Assembly (NCBI GenBank): GCA_037157565.1
Contig: JAZHRO010000022.1
Span: 8,060,001 to 8,124,000 of the forward strand
DNA: 64,000 nt
Direction of reading: 5' to 3'
Source: Thalassia testudinum
Lineage: Eukaryota > Streptophyta > Magnoliopsida > Alismatales > Hydrocharitaceae
A model generated the notes under the pieces. The model searched no databases. It worked only from the letters and a program-made list of their open reading frames with translations, and was not told the origin of the DNA. Shown one piece after another: positions 11,538-22,118 of the stretch. Every line of letters begins with the position of its first letter. Position 1 is the first letter of the stretch. A program made the position numbers and the translations under genes.

Positions 11538-12676
11538 CTAGGCAAGGAAGTGCTTCAGTCTCTGACCGTTTACCATGAAAGTGTGCCCAGTGTTTGGATC
11601 TACTATTTCAACTGCCCCATTAGAATAGGGTTTGACTACCCTATATGGTCCTGTCCATTTGGATCTGAGCTTCCTAAGAAAGAGTTTGAGTCGGGCGTCA
11701 AAAAGTAAGACTTGTTGATTAGGCTCGAAGGTTTTTCGATGGATGAGTTGGTCGTGGACGGCTTTCATCTTTTCCTTGTACAGTCGACTATTCTCAAAGG
11801 CATCCCGATGAATTTCCTCGAGCTCAGAGCGTTGGACCGTCCTCTACGCACCGGCTAACTGGGGATCCATGTTGCACTGCTTAATGACCTAGTAAGTCCG
11901 GTGTTCCAACTCGATAGGAAGGTGGCAAGCTTTGCCAAAGACCAGGCGATAAGGCAACATGCCTATCAGGGTCTTGAAAGAGGTCTTGTATGCCCACAGG
12001 GCATCATCCATTCGTGTAGACTAATCCTTCCTATCAGGTCTCACGGTCTTCTGTAGAATGTTCTTGATCTGTCTGTTTGAGAACTTAGTTTGCCCATTAG
12101 TTTGTGGATGATGCAGGGTGGCAATGCAGTGAGTAACCCCATATTTTCTGAGTAGGGCACAGAATTGGGCGTGGATAAAGTGACTTCCACTATCACTGAT
12201 CATGGCCTAATGTTCTACTTAACGAAGTCCATGACAGCTTTATGATCGCAATGACGGGTGGTGACGGCTTCAATCCATTTGGAGACATAGTCGACAGAGA
12301 CTAAGATGTACTCAAAGCTGTTGGATGGTGGAAAGGGGCCCATAAAATCAATGCCCCAAACGTTGAAGATCTCGACGATCAAAATGGGCTGGAGGGGCAT
12401 CATGTCTTTCCTGGTCATGGTCCCCAGAGTCTGGCAGTGAGAGCAAGTCTTAGCAATGCCGTGTGTATCCTTGAATAATGAAGGCTAGTAAAATCCATAC
12501 TGCAAAACTTTTGCAGCCATTTTCTTCCCTGAAAAGTGGCCACCACAAGCTTGGTCGTGACAAAAGGATAGTACACTTTGAACTTCATCCTCCGGAATAG
12601 ACCTCCTGATGATCTGGTCGACACAGAGGCGAAACAGCATGGGATCATCCCAGAAATAGTGCTTGGCTTCAGCCAA
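11538..12676 (-). pseudogene. Element Q integrase (broken)
   Basis: Integrase would insert the cDNA into the host genome. Blocks in order on the minus strand: zinc-binding segment with CHDQACGGHFSGKK (12485-12676); catalytic core part 1 with [11 protein letters not shown] and [11 protein letters not shown] (12215-12418); core part 2 with ISDSGSHF and HHPQTNGQ (12021-12203); and the C-terminal GPY/F-type segment KWTGPYRVVKPYSNGAVEI (11538-11768). Defects: the Trp after GFY in the zinc-binding segment is a TAG, frames shift between blocks, and the catalytic Glu of the D,D,E triad is Lys (GQTKFSNR where relatives have GQ.EVSNR). The frame ends at a TAG at 11538. Non-functional. Confidence 0.85.
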
Positions 12677-12715
12677 GAACTTATCCCATTGCTGTCGGGA
12701 CTAGCTATGCGGGGT

Positions 12716-13200
12716 CTATCCTACCACCAGGTAGTTGACGAGGTCGGCATACCAAGGTAGTTTCCTATCTTGCATAGCCAGAATTTGCTCATTGGGGAAG
12801 GTGTCAGATAAGGGAAAGGAGGGCCCAATGTGATCCGGGTGGAGTCTGGACAAGTGATCGGCCACAACATTCTTGGACCCGACTTTGTTGTGAATTTCCA
12901 GGTCAATTTCTTGCAAGAGCAGGATCCATCTGATAAGCCTGGGTTTAGCATCCTTCTTATCCAACAAATGTCGTTTGGCTGAGTGGTCCGTGTAGATGGT
13001 CACGTGGGATCCCAGAAGGTAAGATCGGAACTTCTCGAGTCCAAAAACTACAGCAAGCAGTTCTTTCTCTGTGACCGCATAATTCCGTTGGGCCTCGTCC
13101 AACGTCATGCTTGCGTAGTAGATCACCACAGGTTTCTTGTCTTGTTTCTACCCTAAGACGTGCCGATGGCAAAGGCTGATGCATCACACATGATCTCAAA
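12716..13200 (-). pseudogene. Element Q RNase H domain
   Basis: RNase H removes the RNA strand during reverse transcription. The open part, 12716-13129, reads [35 protein letters not shown], then IYTDHSAK and VVADHLSRL. The catalytic Glu (TEKELLA), the Asp of TDHS and the Asp of ADHL are present, unlike in the R copies. The first catalytic block, CDASAFAIG, lies upstream (about 13160-13190) but is separated by a stop or frameshift. Confidence 0.85.
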
Positions 13201-13269
13201 ATCCTGGGACCAGTCTGGGGGGTGTAACATAGGTGCGGTGGAGACTGATTCCCTAAGAGTGTGGTAAGC

Positions 13270-14109
13270 CTAGATGTAATCAGGTGTCATGTGGAATAGG
13301 GTATCATTGGCCAGAAGGTCGGTTAAGGGTTTCGAGAGCTTGGAGAAGTCTTTGATGAACCTTCCATAGAAGCCAATGTGTCCAAGGAACAAGCAGATTT
13401 GCCGGACCGAGCTAGGTGGGGGAAGTTTGGAAATCAAATCCACTTTAGCTCGATCCACCTCAATGCCCCTATGCGATATGATGTGACCGAGGATGATTCC
13501 TTCTTGAACCATGAAATGGCTCTTTTCCCAGCTTAACACCAAATTGACCTCGATAAATCGCTTCAGGATTTTCTCCAAGTTGCTTAAACAGTGGTCAAAT
13601 GAGTTCCCAAATACTGAGAAATCATCCATAAAGACCTCCAGGTATTCACCCACCATCTCTGAAAAGATGGCTAGTATGCAACGCTGAAAGGTAGCGGGTG
13701 TGTTGCATAACCCGAACGACATACGACAGAACATGAACGTGCCATACAGGCAAGTTAATGTGGTCTTCTCTTGATCTTCAGGAGCAATTGCGACTTGGTT
13801 GTATCCTGAATATCCATCTAGGAAGCAAAAATATTTCTGCCTTGCCAATCGCTCGAGAATCTGGTCAATGAATGGTAGGGGGAAATAGTCTTTCGTGGTC
13901 GCCTCGTTGAGCTTCCTATAATCAATGCACACCCACCATGCAGTGGTGGTGCGAGTGGGGATAGATTCTCCATGCTCATTGGTGACAACTGTGAGCCTGG
14001 ATTTCTTGGGAATCACTTGAGTGGGGCTCACCCAGGGGCTGTCGGAGATGGGATAGATGATATCAGCATCAAGCCATTTAATAATTTCCTTCTTAATGAC
14101 CTCCCGCAT
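13270..14109 (-). CDS. Element Q reverse transcriptase block (open fragment)
   Basis: 279 codons open on the minus strand. RT copies element RNA into cDNA in the virus-like particle. Motifs in order: KWLDADIIYPISDSPWVSP (res. 11-29), WVCIDYRKLNEA (59-70), FPLPFIDQILERL (76-88), catalytic LDGYSGYNQ (Asp98), TFMFCRMSFGLCNTPATFQ (124-142), EVFMDDFSVFG (158-168, Asp162/163), then the connection to RNase H. All three catalytic Asp are kept. The first Met is only the first after a stop, since RT is normally part of a longer gag-pol. It ends at a TAG at 13270. It is a fragment of a dead polyprotein. Confidence 0.9.
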   Translation of the reverse strand: MREVIKKEIIKWLDADIIYPISDSPWVSPTQVIPKKSRLTVVTNEHGESIPTRTTTAWWVCIDYRKLNEATTKDYFPLPFIDQILERLARQKYFCFLDGYSGYNQVAIAPEDQEKTTLTCLYGTFMFCRMSFGLCNTPATFQRCILAIFSEMVGEYLEVFMDDFSVFGNSFDHCLSNLEKILKRFIEVNLVLSWEKSHFMVQEGIILGHIISHRGIEVDRAKVDLISKLPPPSSVRQICLFLGHIGFYGRFIKDFSKLSKPLTDLLANDTLFHMTPDYI

Positions 14110-14127
14110 ATTCGAGTTTAACCATCG

Positions 14128-15069
14128 CTACATCTGACGGGAAGGTCGAGCCCCATCTACCAGATAAATCTTGTGGGTGCAATAGGTGGGGCTAATTCTT
14201 CTCAAGTTCGAGATAGTCCATCCGATGGCGGCTCGATGTTCTGAAAGGGTCGCGATCAACCTGAGTTCTTGATCCTTGGTTAGATGGGCATTGATAATCA
14301 CCAGGAAGGTCTGGTTAGGTCCAAGGAAGATGTATTTGAGGTTCTCGGGTAGCGATTTCAGCTCGAGTGTGGGTGGAACAACACTCAAGGGGTAGGGGAA
14401 AGGCGGGAGTTGATCAGCATCAATCTCCTCAAACGGTGGCGACTGATGGTAATCAGCTCTACAGAGGTCAGCGTGCATAGATGGTGATGGGTCAGAACAG
14501 TCGTTGTAGGGTTGGGTCTGATGGTCTGATACAGAACTAAGGGTGAGGTAGTCCTCGACCAGAGGCTCCACGGGATCGTGCTCCTCAATCTAGTTGCAAT
14601 CAAAAGACTTGGTTGCCCTGAAGATATCTAGCTGCATCTTCCTGTCTCTGAAGGTGAATTCCATGCATCCCGTGTCGCAATCGATATTCGTCTTAGCCAT
14701 AGCTAAGAAAGGTCTGCTTAGGATGATGGGTGTGTTTTGTAGCTATTCAGGGACTTCCATGTCGAGCACCAAGAAGTTGATCGAAAAGTAGAAGTCCTTG
14801 ACCAGCACAATCATGTCCTCGACAACCCCCTTCGGGGTTTTCACGGATCTATCAGTCGACTGGATGGTCACGGGTGCAAGTGTTAACTCTCCAAATCCAA
14901 ATTGGTGGTATAGGGTCATCGAAATCAGATTGATGGAAGCACCTAAGTCCAGGAGCGCTCTATCAAATGTCATGTCCCTGATATTGCAGCATATCAGTGG
15001 TGCTCCTGGGTCAGTTCGTTTGAATGGAAGGTTGCTAGAGATCACAGAACTGGCTTGCTCTAAGAGCAC
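14128..15069 (-). pseudogene. Element Q protease and PR-RT linker
   Basis: 14743-15069 is the aspartic protease block with FDRALLDLGASINLISMTLY (active-site Asp in DLGA), KTPKGVVEDMIVLVKDFYF and FLVLDMEVPE. It would cut the gag-pol polyprotein. 14128-14571 is the linker with LELKSLPENLKYIFLG, VIINAHLTKDQE and ISPTYCTHKIYLVDGARPS, as in Athila-type elements. Stops at 14742 and 14127 break the frame. Confidence 0.8.
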
Positions 15070-15122
15070 AACCTTCCTAAGTGCTCGGACTCGTGGCTTA
15101 TGCTTCGACGTACAGGCTTCCC

Positions 15123-17066
15123 TTAGGAACTTAGCGTAAGCCAGAATGTGCTTGGTTGCCTCAAGGAGCGGGATATTAATCTGAACCTACTTAAAGATCT
15201 CCAAAAGCTTCTTATTCTCCACAACACTTTCTTTTTCTTTATCTTTTCCAAGGCCTCGGGATATGGTGTCTGAATGAGAATAGGGTCTATTTCCGGGTCC
15301 TTGGGTTTTTCCTGCGCCTCTTTAGAGTCAGGTATCTCAGAGGGTGAAGTCACGGGAGGAGTCAGCCATTTGGGATCCTGGGTCTTGGTGCCGCTTCTCA
15401 AGGTCACTGCATTCACAGACTCATTGGGACCCTGGGTGGATCCTTGAGAAGAAGAGGAAGAAGAAGCACCAAACCCAGGGGGTGTTTGGGGGGCTGGCTG
15501 GACCACGTGGGCCTGCCCAGGATTGCTTGGAACCCTTATGAATTGGGGCCTCTGTTAATTACGTTTTGCAGGTTCAGCTGCGGTTGCGAAGGAAGGGTTC
15601 CCTACTATTTACAGTCTAACAGCTGGCTCAACTATCCCTTCACCAAGGCCATTTCCTCCTGGTGTTTTTGGTTCATATCAGCCATCATCTTCATCAAGGT
15701 GTCCATTTGGTTTTGTGGGGGAGGGGCTGCCTTATTCTGATTATCGGGGGGTCTAACAGGTGGACCTTGCTGATAGGAGGGTAGGTTTGGCGATGGTTTG
15801 GCCTGGGCTGGTTTTGAAATTGAGGCGGTTTCTTGTTTGTCCAAGCAAAGCTTGGGTGATTATGCTAGCCGGCGTTGTAGGTGTTGGAGAAGGGGTCAGG
15901 TTTAAGGTAACCTTGGATAGCCTGGATATCTTCGATAGAAGGTGTCGAGGGGGAGGGAAGAGAGTAATCAGGGTTTGAGGGAGAAAAGGTCCCTCCCTGA
16001 AACATGGTCAGGGGTTGTTCCAGGTGCATCTGGCTTGATGGCTGGACCAGGTCAACATTGTGAGATCCCTTTGCTAGGGAGAGAGTCTGTAGTGGGTTCT
16101 TGGTCTAGTTCAATAGCTGATCAATTTTCTTGTCTACCAATTCCACTCGATCCAATTTCTTAGCAATGATATCCATGTCAACCGTTCCAAAATCACGTGT
16201 ACCTCATAAGCACCACCATGTGGTTGACTAGATCGACTGAACTGGGTCATGGAGGCATTGTTGAGCGAATTTTCGCTCATAAACTCAAAGAGCTCAAATG
16301 TGCTCTCCTCATCTTCGTTCAAGAAGTTTCCCCTGCATGAAGCATCGACAAAGTTTTGGAGGTTGCTATCCAGACCATGGTAGAAGATCTGGGCCAATTG
16401 CTACTTTGGTACTTCTTGGTGTGGGCATTTCCTCAATAGTTCGTTAAATCTCTCCCACGCCTCATGGAATTGTTCCCCACCCTGGAGTGTAAAGGTGGTG
16501 ATGGCTCATCTAAGGGCATTGGTCTTTCCTATGGGGAAGAATTTCTTTAAAAATGCATGCCTCAGTTCTTCCCAGGTGGAGATAGGTCTTCCTAAAGTCC
16601 TAAGCCAGTGAGACACTTTGTCTCTCAGCGAGAAGAGGAACATCTTGATCAAAACAATGTCCAGGCTGATGTTCCTGGGTTTGACAGTCCGGGAGATCCG
16701 GTCAAGGTCCTCAAGGTGCTGGAAGGGGTCCTCACTCGAGCTCCTATGGAAATGGCTCTGAATCAGGCTCAAGACGTTGGGTTTGAGCTCAAAATCATCT
16801 CCCCCCTTGAGGACCCTAAGGTGCAATTCGATCTGAATCGTAGAAAAATTGTAGAAGTTGCGGAGGGGCCTAGGTTGGCCCTCTAGGGGTTGTGGTGGGT
16901 TAGGCGGTGGTTGTCCCTGTGGGTTCTATAACCAATGAATGGCCTGCATGATCGTGTGGATTTGCTGCTGTTGAAGCTGGTGGTTCACATTGATCTAGGC
17001 CTGGAAGATGGCCATTGCATCTAGATGAGGTTGGCCCTCAACCTCGTCTACTCTAGGTTCGGCCAT
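15123..17066 (-). pseudogene. Element Q gag (broken)
   Basis: Likely start is Met at 17066 (MAEPRVDEVEGQPH). Capsid core at 16506-16826: FELKPNVLSLIQ, SEDPFQHLEDLDRISRTV, LFSLRDKVSHWLRTL, STWEELRHAFLKKFFPIGKTNALR. Second half at 16134-16397: QIFYHGLDSNLQNFVDASCRGNFLNEDE. The tail is Pro/Gln-rich (15632-15844), and 15123-15506 has NAVTLRSGTKTQDPKW and IPYPEALEK-like text leading into protease. Stops and at least one frameshift interrupt it. No zinc knuckle is seen, which is usual for Athila. Confidence 0.82.
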
Positions 17067-17902
17067 CTCTCTAGCAAAGTCATGTCTCTTGGTTTCCCAT
17101 CCCAAAACAAGCAACTTGGGGTGGAGAAATCTTCTCTTGTGCATACACTACAGAAGAATGGGGAGGGATGCGGAGAGAGAGAGACAGATGCGAGAAGTGT
17201 GTATGAACAGACAAGCAAACAAGCCTAGTCCTTATGGTGTATTCCTTAGGGGACTTAGAAATCTCCAAAGGAATGATCAAGTCTATAGGCATGGGACTGC
17301 CCTTCCCAAAGCTAATTTGGCCAGGTTGATTACGAGGGGATTGTAGGGAAGGTTCTTCCTTCGGCTTGCACCTCCTGTTCCGTAGATCCCACAACCGCAG
17401 TTGTTTGACACTTCCTCGTAGCCTAGTCACCAGATTCTACTAAGGGAATGAAGGCCAAGTGCCTAGCAAACGAAATCACGCCTTTCGAGACTTAACCTAG
17501 TCCTGCCTAGGGCACGTCTACTCTGTTTTAATGGGGCTAGGGCAGTGCTTGTGCTCAGGTTAAGTGATGAGGCGTTGATTGGGGTGGTGCCTCTTAGTTA
17601 TCCAATTCAAACGTGTGTGCTCCTAATAGGATATGGTTTTCAAGCAAGGATTTAAGATGTGGTGTCATTTAATATTTGAACTTACCTTAGTGTCTTTTAG
17701 GGTTGACGTGTCTTAGTGTTTTCAACCAAGTTTCAAGTGGGCATGCCAAGTTTTGCACACAAGTGAGAGTTGATTTCCTTTAGCGTGATGAGGCTCTAAA
17801 ACCCTAATGTGCTCATCCTAGTGTTCATGCAGCTTCTACCAGATGAGTCGATTTTAGCGATGAGTGGCACGACCCAAGTCAAGTCACGATGGTTTCACAA
17901 AC
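17067..17902 (-). other. Element Q leader, part next to gag
   Basis: Untranslated leader of Q. The open frame of 116 codons at 17080-17430 has no family match and overlaps the gag start; I treat it as non-coding. CAAAC at 17898-17902 is the left target duplication of the nested element P. The leader resumes at 25530. Confidence 0.65.
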
Positions 17903-18488
17903 TGATGTAAACATTTATGCATGTTCTTAAGCATAGGATCGCATTGCATGCTATAAATATTGCATAACATGCATCATCTTGCATTTAGAGTAGTTTGAAT
18001 AAAATGGAGGTTAATTGTCTCCTTGTATGTTCATGGATAGGGAAAACTTTTTAACGGGGTCTCGGATCAAAGATCCAACCGTATGATGTGATCAGGGTGC
18101 CGATTGGAGTTCAAAGACTCCAAGATCGCCCTAATCAGACATCTGTATCATCAGATAGAGATCGTGGAACCCTAGAAGATCAAGGGTCAAGATGGTGTGA
18201 ATCCGCACTTCAAACGATAAATCCGACTGCACAGATGGATTCGGATCAACAATCGCAACCTAACGGCGTGAAAATCGACTCAATCCGACACCCGTGGCAC
18301 CATCTACATCATCCATAAGATGGACGGCCAAGATGGTGCCATGTGGCACCATCTCAGCCATCCAACTGGCCCTCAAGACCGCCGCTGCCTCTCCAAAGAA
18401 GATCCAACACGTGATCTGGGAAGTTGGATCTTGATCCAATGGCTGTGGATGCACATGCTTGATTTCATCCGCGCGACTATCTGGACGA

Positions 18489-18546
18489 CGTAGTGCAGCG
18501 GGTGAGCACCTTATCATGAGGTGCTGGCTCGCATTCGAAACGCGAG
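18489..18546 (+). other. tRNA-like module in 5' LTR of P
   Basis: A-box-like TAGTGCAGCGG (18491-18501) and B-box-like GCATTCGAAAC (18531-18541), 29 nt apart, sense orientation. Confidence 0.45.
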
Positions 18547-18819
18547 AAGCAGGCAAATGGTGCGGGCGAGCCAGCATGATTGACTGCTCGATCGCGATCG
18601 AACGGTCGCGTGCGCCCAATCCGCCCCACGCGTTATTGCACGCCCGAGCGTGACGCGGGATCGTACGCAGGCGGGCGCGCACTGAGGAGCGGGCAAAGGC
18701 GCGACTTAAGCCATTTGATCTCATGATTGGACGGCTGAGATCAGCTGGACATGCACATGCGTTGAGCGCGCGACAGGCGAAGAAGCACACACACGCCGCC
18801 CACTATGCCCACGTTCGAA

Positions 18820-18851
18820 CCTTTAGCGACGGTTTTATCCGTCACTAAAGG
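18820..18851 (+). promoter_or_regulatory. CCTTTAGCGACGG inverted repeat upstream of TATA in P
   Basis: Arms CCTTTAGCGACGG (18820-18832) and CCGTCACTAAAGG (18839-18851), one mismatch, 6 bp spacer. TATAAAAAG follows at 18908, 57 bp downstream. Confidence 0.7.
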
Positions 18852-19601
18852 TCCTGAATTAATGCTTTTAGAGTTGTAATGACCAAATTGCCCCCACTCC
18901 TTGCAACTATAAAAAGAGACCCCCTCCATACGAAATTCTCATCCCTTCTCTTCTCTCCCTCTCCAAAGCTCAAGAGAAGCTTGTCCCACACCTGGGATGC
19001 TTCTTGCGAGATAAAGTCAATTTTTCATCCCCCTTTCAGAAGCGGATCCCGCGATGATGATGACGTGCTGCCCCGTTCCCATTCTTCCTGCTTCGTTCTG
19101 CTTCGTCTTGCTCCGTCCTCCTTCATCTAGGCGTCGTCCCTTCCGGCTCGTCCTCCAAGCGACCGTCGAGGAGGATATCTCTCTCCCAATTCTTTTTACT
19201 GCTTTTTAGAATGGATTTACTGCTTTCTAGAATAAATTTACTACTTTCTAGTGTAATCATTTTTCCGCTTTCTAGTCATACTATTTAGTGTAATGAATAA
19301 TCCCTTCGATAATGAATTCCATGTGCATTCTATATCTCTTTAGATTTTTGTTTGTATTATTCTCTCTCTCTCTCTTCTAGTTATTGTAAATAGTTAGATG
19401 GTTCTAATCAATTAATTTACTTCGTGACAAATAAATCAAATGCATGTTTTTAAATCAAACGTCCGCCTCCCTGTGTTCGACCCGGGATTTCCATTCTGGT
19501 ATAAATTTTATTTGTTGAACACGAGTTCTTCACTTTCATACTATAACGGTAGGTTTTTAAAACCGAACACGTTAGCGTAGCAACTCGCACGTTCAACATT
19601 T

Positions 19602-19619
19602 TGGCGCCGTTGCTGGGGA
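19602..19619 (+). other. PBS of element P (tRNA-Asp)
   Basis: TGGCGCCGTTGCTGGGGA matches the complement of the plant tRNA-Asp(GTC) 3' end at 17 of 18 positions, the best match in the window. Three bases separate it from the LTR. Confidence 0.85.
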
Positions 19620-20740
19620 GGCAACACTCTTTAATTTTTTCTTCGCGTTTTTACAACTTATGAATCATTTACCTCACTTCTCTACTTTCTTATTGTGACT
19701 GTAGGTACTCTTTTGAGATGAGCAAAAGCGGTAGATTGGAGTAAAGTGCTGTGGAAGGTTTTGTAAGTTATCCCCCACCTCCCACCCATTAGATTTCATT
19801 CCACAACATAATAACACAAACATCAATCAACCTAGGTGTTCTTATAAACTTTAATGTTAGATTGTCTGTTGTTTGACACCCATACTCACCCCAACCTCCA
19901 CATAAAATAAAATAAAATAAAATAAAAAATCTTACAGAGGTACACAACCTCATATGATTTTCAAACTCAACCAGTAAACCGATCTTTGGAGCCAGTACAC
20001 ACATCCAAACACATAATTGAGTAGAAATCAAATTAGGTAATCGGTTGTGTGCCTAATTAAGTGGTGCAATAGGCCAATTGTTTGAGTTGATTGGGCTGCA
20101 CCACTTCAATTAAAATCAACTCATCAAGTAGCTGCCACTTAGGCTCAACTCTTAGGGATTTACCAGGCACTCCACATTCTTTTAAGTTTTAAAGGAAAAC
20201 ATCTTCACCTGTGCTTTCAAAACTTGGTGTGCCAACAAAACTTGTTTGAAAATACCTAAAGTTGAATCTTAAAAGCTACTAAACAAGATTTGAACCTTAA
20301 AATTCACTGTATCAAAAAATAATCTTGCTTGAAAATCACTAGTTGTGCACGCACACACAAATCAATTAATCATTAAGGGCACAACCCAGATAAAGGGCCC
20401 ATCACATTCCAAAGCACATTCAAACCTAGCCCTAAATAAAACAGAGTAGACATTGGCCTTAAGGATTTGACTCGCTCTTCAGAGCCCAGAACGAGATTAT
20501 TTTTGATTAGTCTGTTTCTATTGTTCAATCTGATGTCTAGCTAGGAGAGCAGAATCAAACGATCGTGGCTAGGGGGTACACTAGGAATCGGAGGCGCAAG
20601 CCGAAGGAAGAACCTTCTCCCCAGTCCCTCCTAACTGGTTGGATTGAACAGATAGAAGCAGATCAAATCGTTCCTTTATTTCAAGACGGGTTTTGGGTGT
20701 CTGTAGGTCTTTAGGCTAGCCCACTTAAGGACAGGTTTGA
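19620..20740 (+). other. Leader of element P
   Basis: About 1.1 kb without a convincing open frame. It contains a (TAAAA)n-like run at about 19904-19928. It ends at a pyrimidine-rich stretch with TTGTTTGTATTGCAG (20741-20755), which resembles a 3' splice site just before the first open frame. Confidence 0.55.
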
Positions 20741-20755
20741 TTGTTTGTATTGCAG

Positions 20756-22118
20756 GACGCCTTTCTTCCTCCCATCTCTCATGAATCCTTCCACATATTA
20801 CACGCATTCCCCTCTTTCCCTCCTGTTTTGAATTATCCTCAACATGACGATTATCCCGACTTGTACTGTAATCAACCATCAGTTAGTTGGGATAACTCGG
20901 ATTGGGGATACAGTTCTGGGCCTCCGTGTTTAGGGTCTAACCTTGAACACTATAATTGCGATTTCTATCCTTCTCAGAAACACATCGATTATAGATCGTC
21001 AACCTTTCATAGACAACCTAATACGATCTACAATCAAGAAGGATACACCGATCCTTACCCATCCTCTGATTACACTGCCTTTAGGTCATCACCTTGAACA
21101 ATCTGAAATGACCTATTATTAGGAAGGGTATAATGAATCTCAATTCATTAATTCCCCTGCATTGACCCCAAACCAGCCCAACCCTGAACCAACTCATTTG
21201 GTTCAGGGTAACCAGGTTCAAGATAAGGTTCTGGCTAACTTGAGGAATATCATACAATCTTTAGAAGTTCAGCCAATACCTTGCAGTGAGAGATTGGAGC
21301 CCCTCTTTGAAATGATTGATGATTTGAACAAGTCTTTGTTGGATTGGCTCCAGGATGTTAAGGATAAGAACCCGGGTGAGTTTCTACTTGGGAAGTTAGC
21401 GAAATTGAGGATGAGATTTGTGGTTGCTTTGATTTAATCGTGGGATGATTCCCAGGATAAACCCTCTTCAGGAGAGCCAATTTCAAAACCCGCTCAGGCA
21501 CTTGTTTGGGAGGACACATGTTGCGAGGCTGGCCAGATTGAATTAGAGCAACCAATTAAGGATGATCTGATTTCTTCACCTGAGATCCCTGAGCCAGGGT
21601 ACGAGGAAACGTATGTCTCCTTGGAACAGAAAGTGACAGATGATTTTGGGACATACATTAATACGGATCTTGATTTCTTTGATTCTGATGGTGAAGATTC
21701 AAGTTGTGAAGTCTCACGCGGGTCTACAGAATATGATTTCTGTGAGACGATTGGGCCTGACGAATCTGATACATCATTTGATAGCCCAATAACTGAGGAA
21801 ACTGATCTTATTAGGGCTTACATTACGGATCCAGAATCGCATTTTCTGGAGGATTCAATCAAATGCCTTGATTGTCGGTTACACCCCATTGGGCTTATCG
21901 ATGATTCTGAGATAACTAGACTCAAGTCAATTCTGATTCAACCACATCTATTAGACTTGGAAATTTCAGATGGGGTGATTAATATGCAGGAGGTTCCGGA
22001 TTTTGACATTCTGAATGAGGACGATAGGAGCTGGGAAATTTTGATTTGGGAAGCAAGTTCTGGAGGAAGTAGAAGACTGAGTCGAAGGATTCCTATTAAG
22101 CTGAAACCATCAAACTAG
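20756..22118 (+). pseudogene. Element P internal reading frame, unrecognised protein
   Basis: An interrupted coding-like region that I do not recognise. First part, to 21097: Tyr/Ser/Pro/Asn-rich, probably disordered, with DDYPDLYCNQPSVSWDNSDW. After a frame change near 21090 the frame runs with one TAG into 21162-21437, which has a possible helix VLANLRNIIQSLEV...LEPLFEMIDDLNKSLLDWLQDV. After a TAA at 21435 it runs open to 22118, through acidic 21621-22118 with DLDFFDSDGEDSSCEVS, IKCLDCRLHPIGLIDDSE and LLDLEISDGVINMQEVPDFD. Continuous frame 0 with only isolated stops over about 1 kb, and protein-like composition, suggest a once-translated gene. It occupies the gag-pol place of a non-autonomous element. 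It has no capsid, protease or RT motif. Options are a diverged gag-like or env-like protein, or captured host sequence. Confidence 0.5.

Larger units (their letters stand above)
17903..19598 (+). repeat. 5' LTR of element P
   Basis: 1696 bp, TGATGTAAACATTTATGC to GTTCAACA. G-box-like palindrome GATGGTGCCATGTGGCACCATC (18332-18353), GTTGGATC/GATCCAAT palindrome (18423-18440), tRNA-like module (18489-18546), CCTTTAGCGACGG inverted repeat (18820-18851), TATA box (18908-18916), repeats of tttactgctttctaga (about 19196-19280), U5 motif CGTCCGCCTCCCTGTGTTCGACC (19460-19482). It lacks about 25 bp near its start that the 3' copy has. Confidence 0.9.

Noticed and set aside
17080..17430. 116-codon minus frame in the Q leader
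   Set aside because: Overlaps the gag start region in the leader; low-complexity content and no family match.
18260..18790. 176-codon minus frame
   Set aside because: Antisense through the 5' LTR of P across the tRNA-like module; not kept in the 3' LTR.
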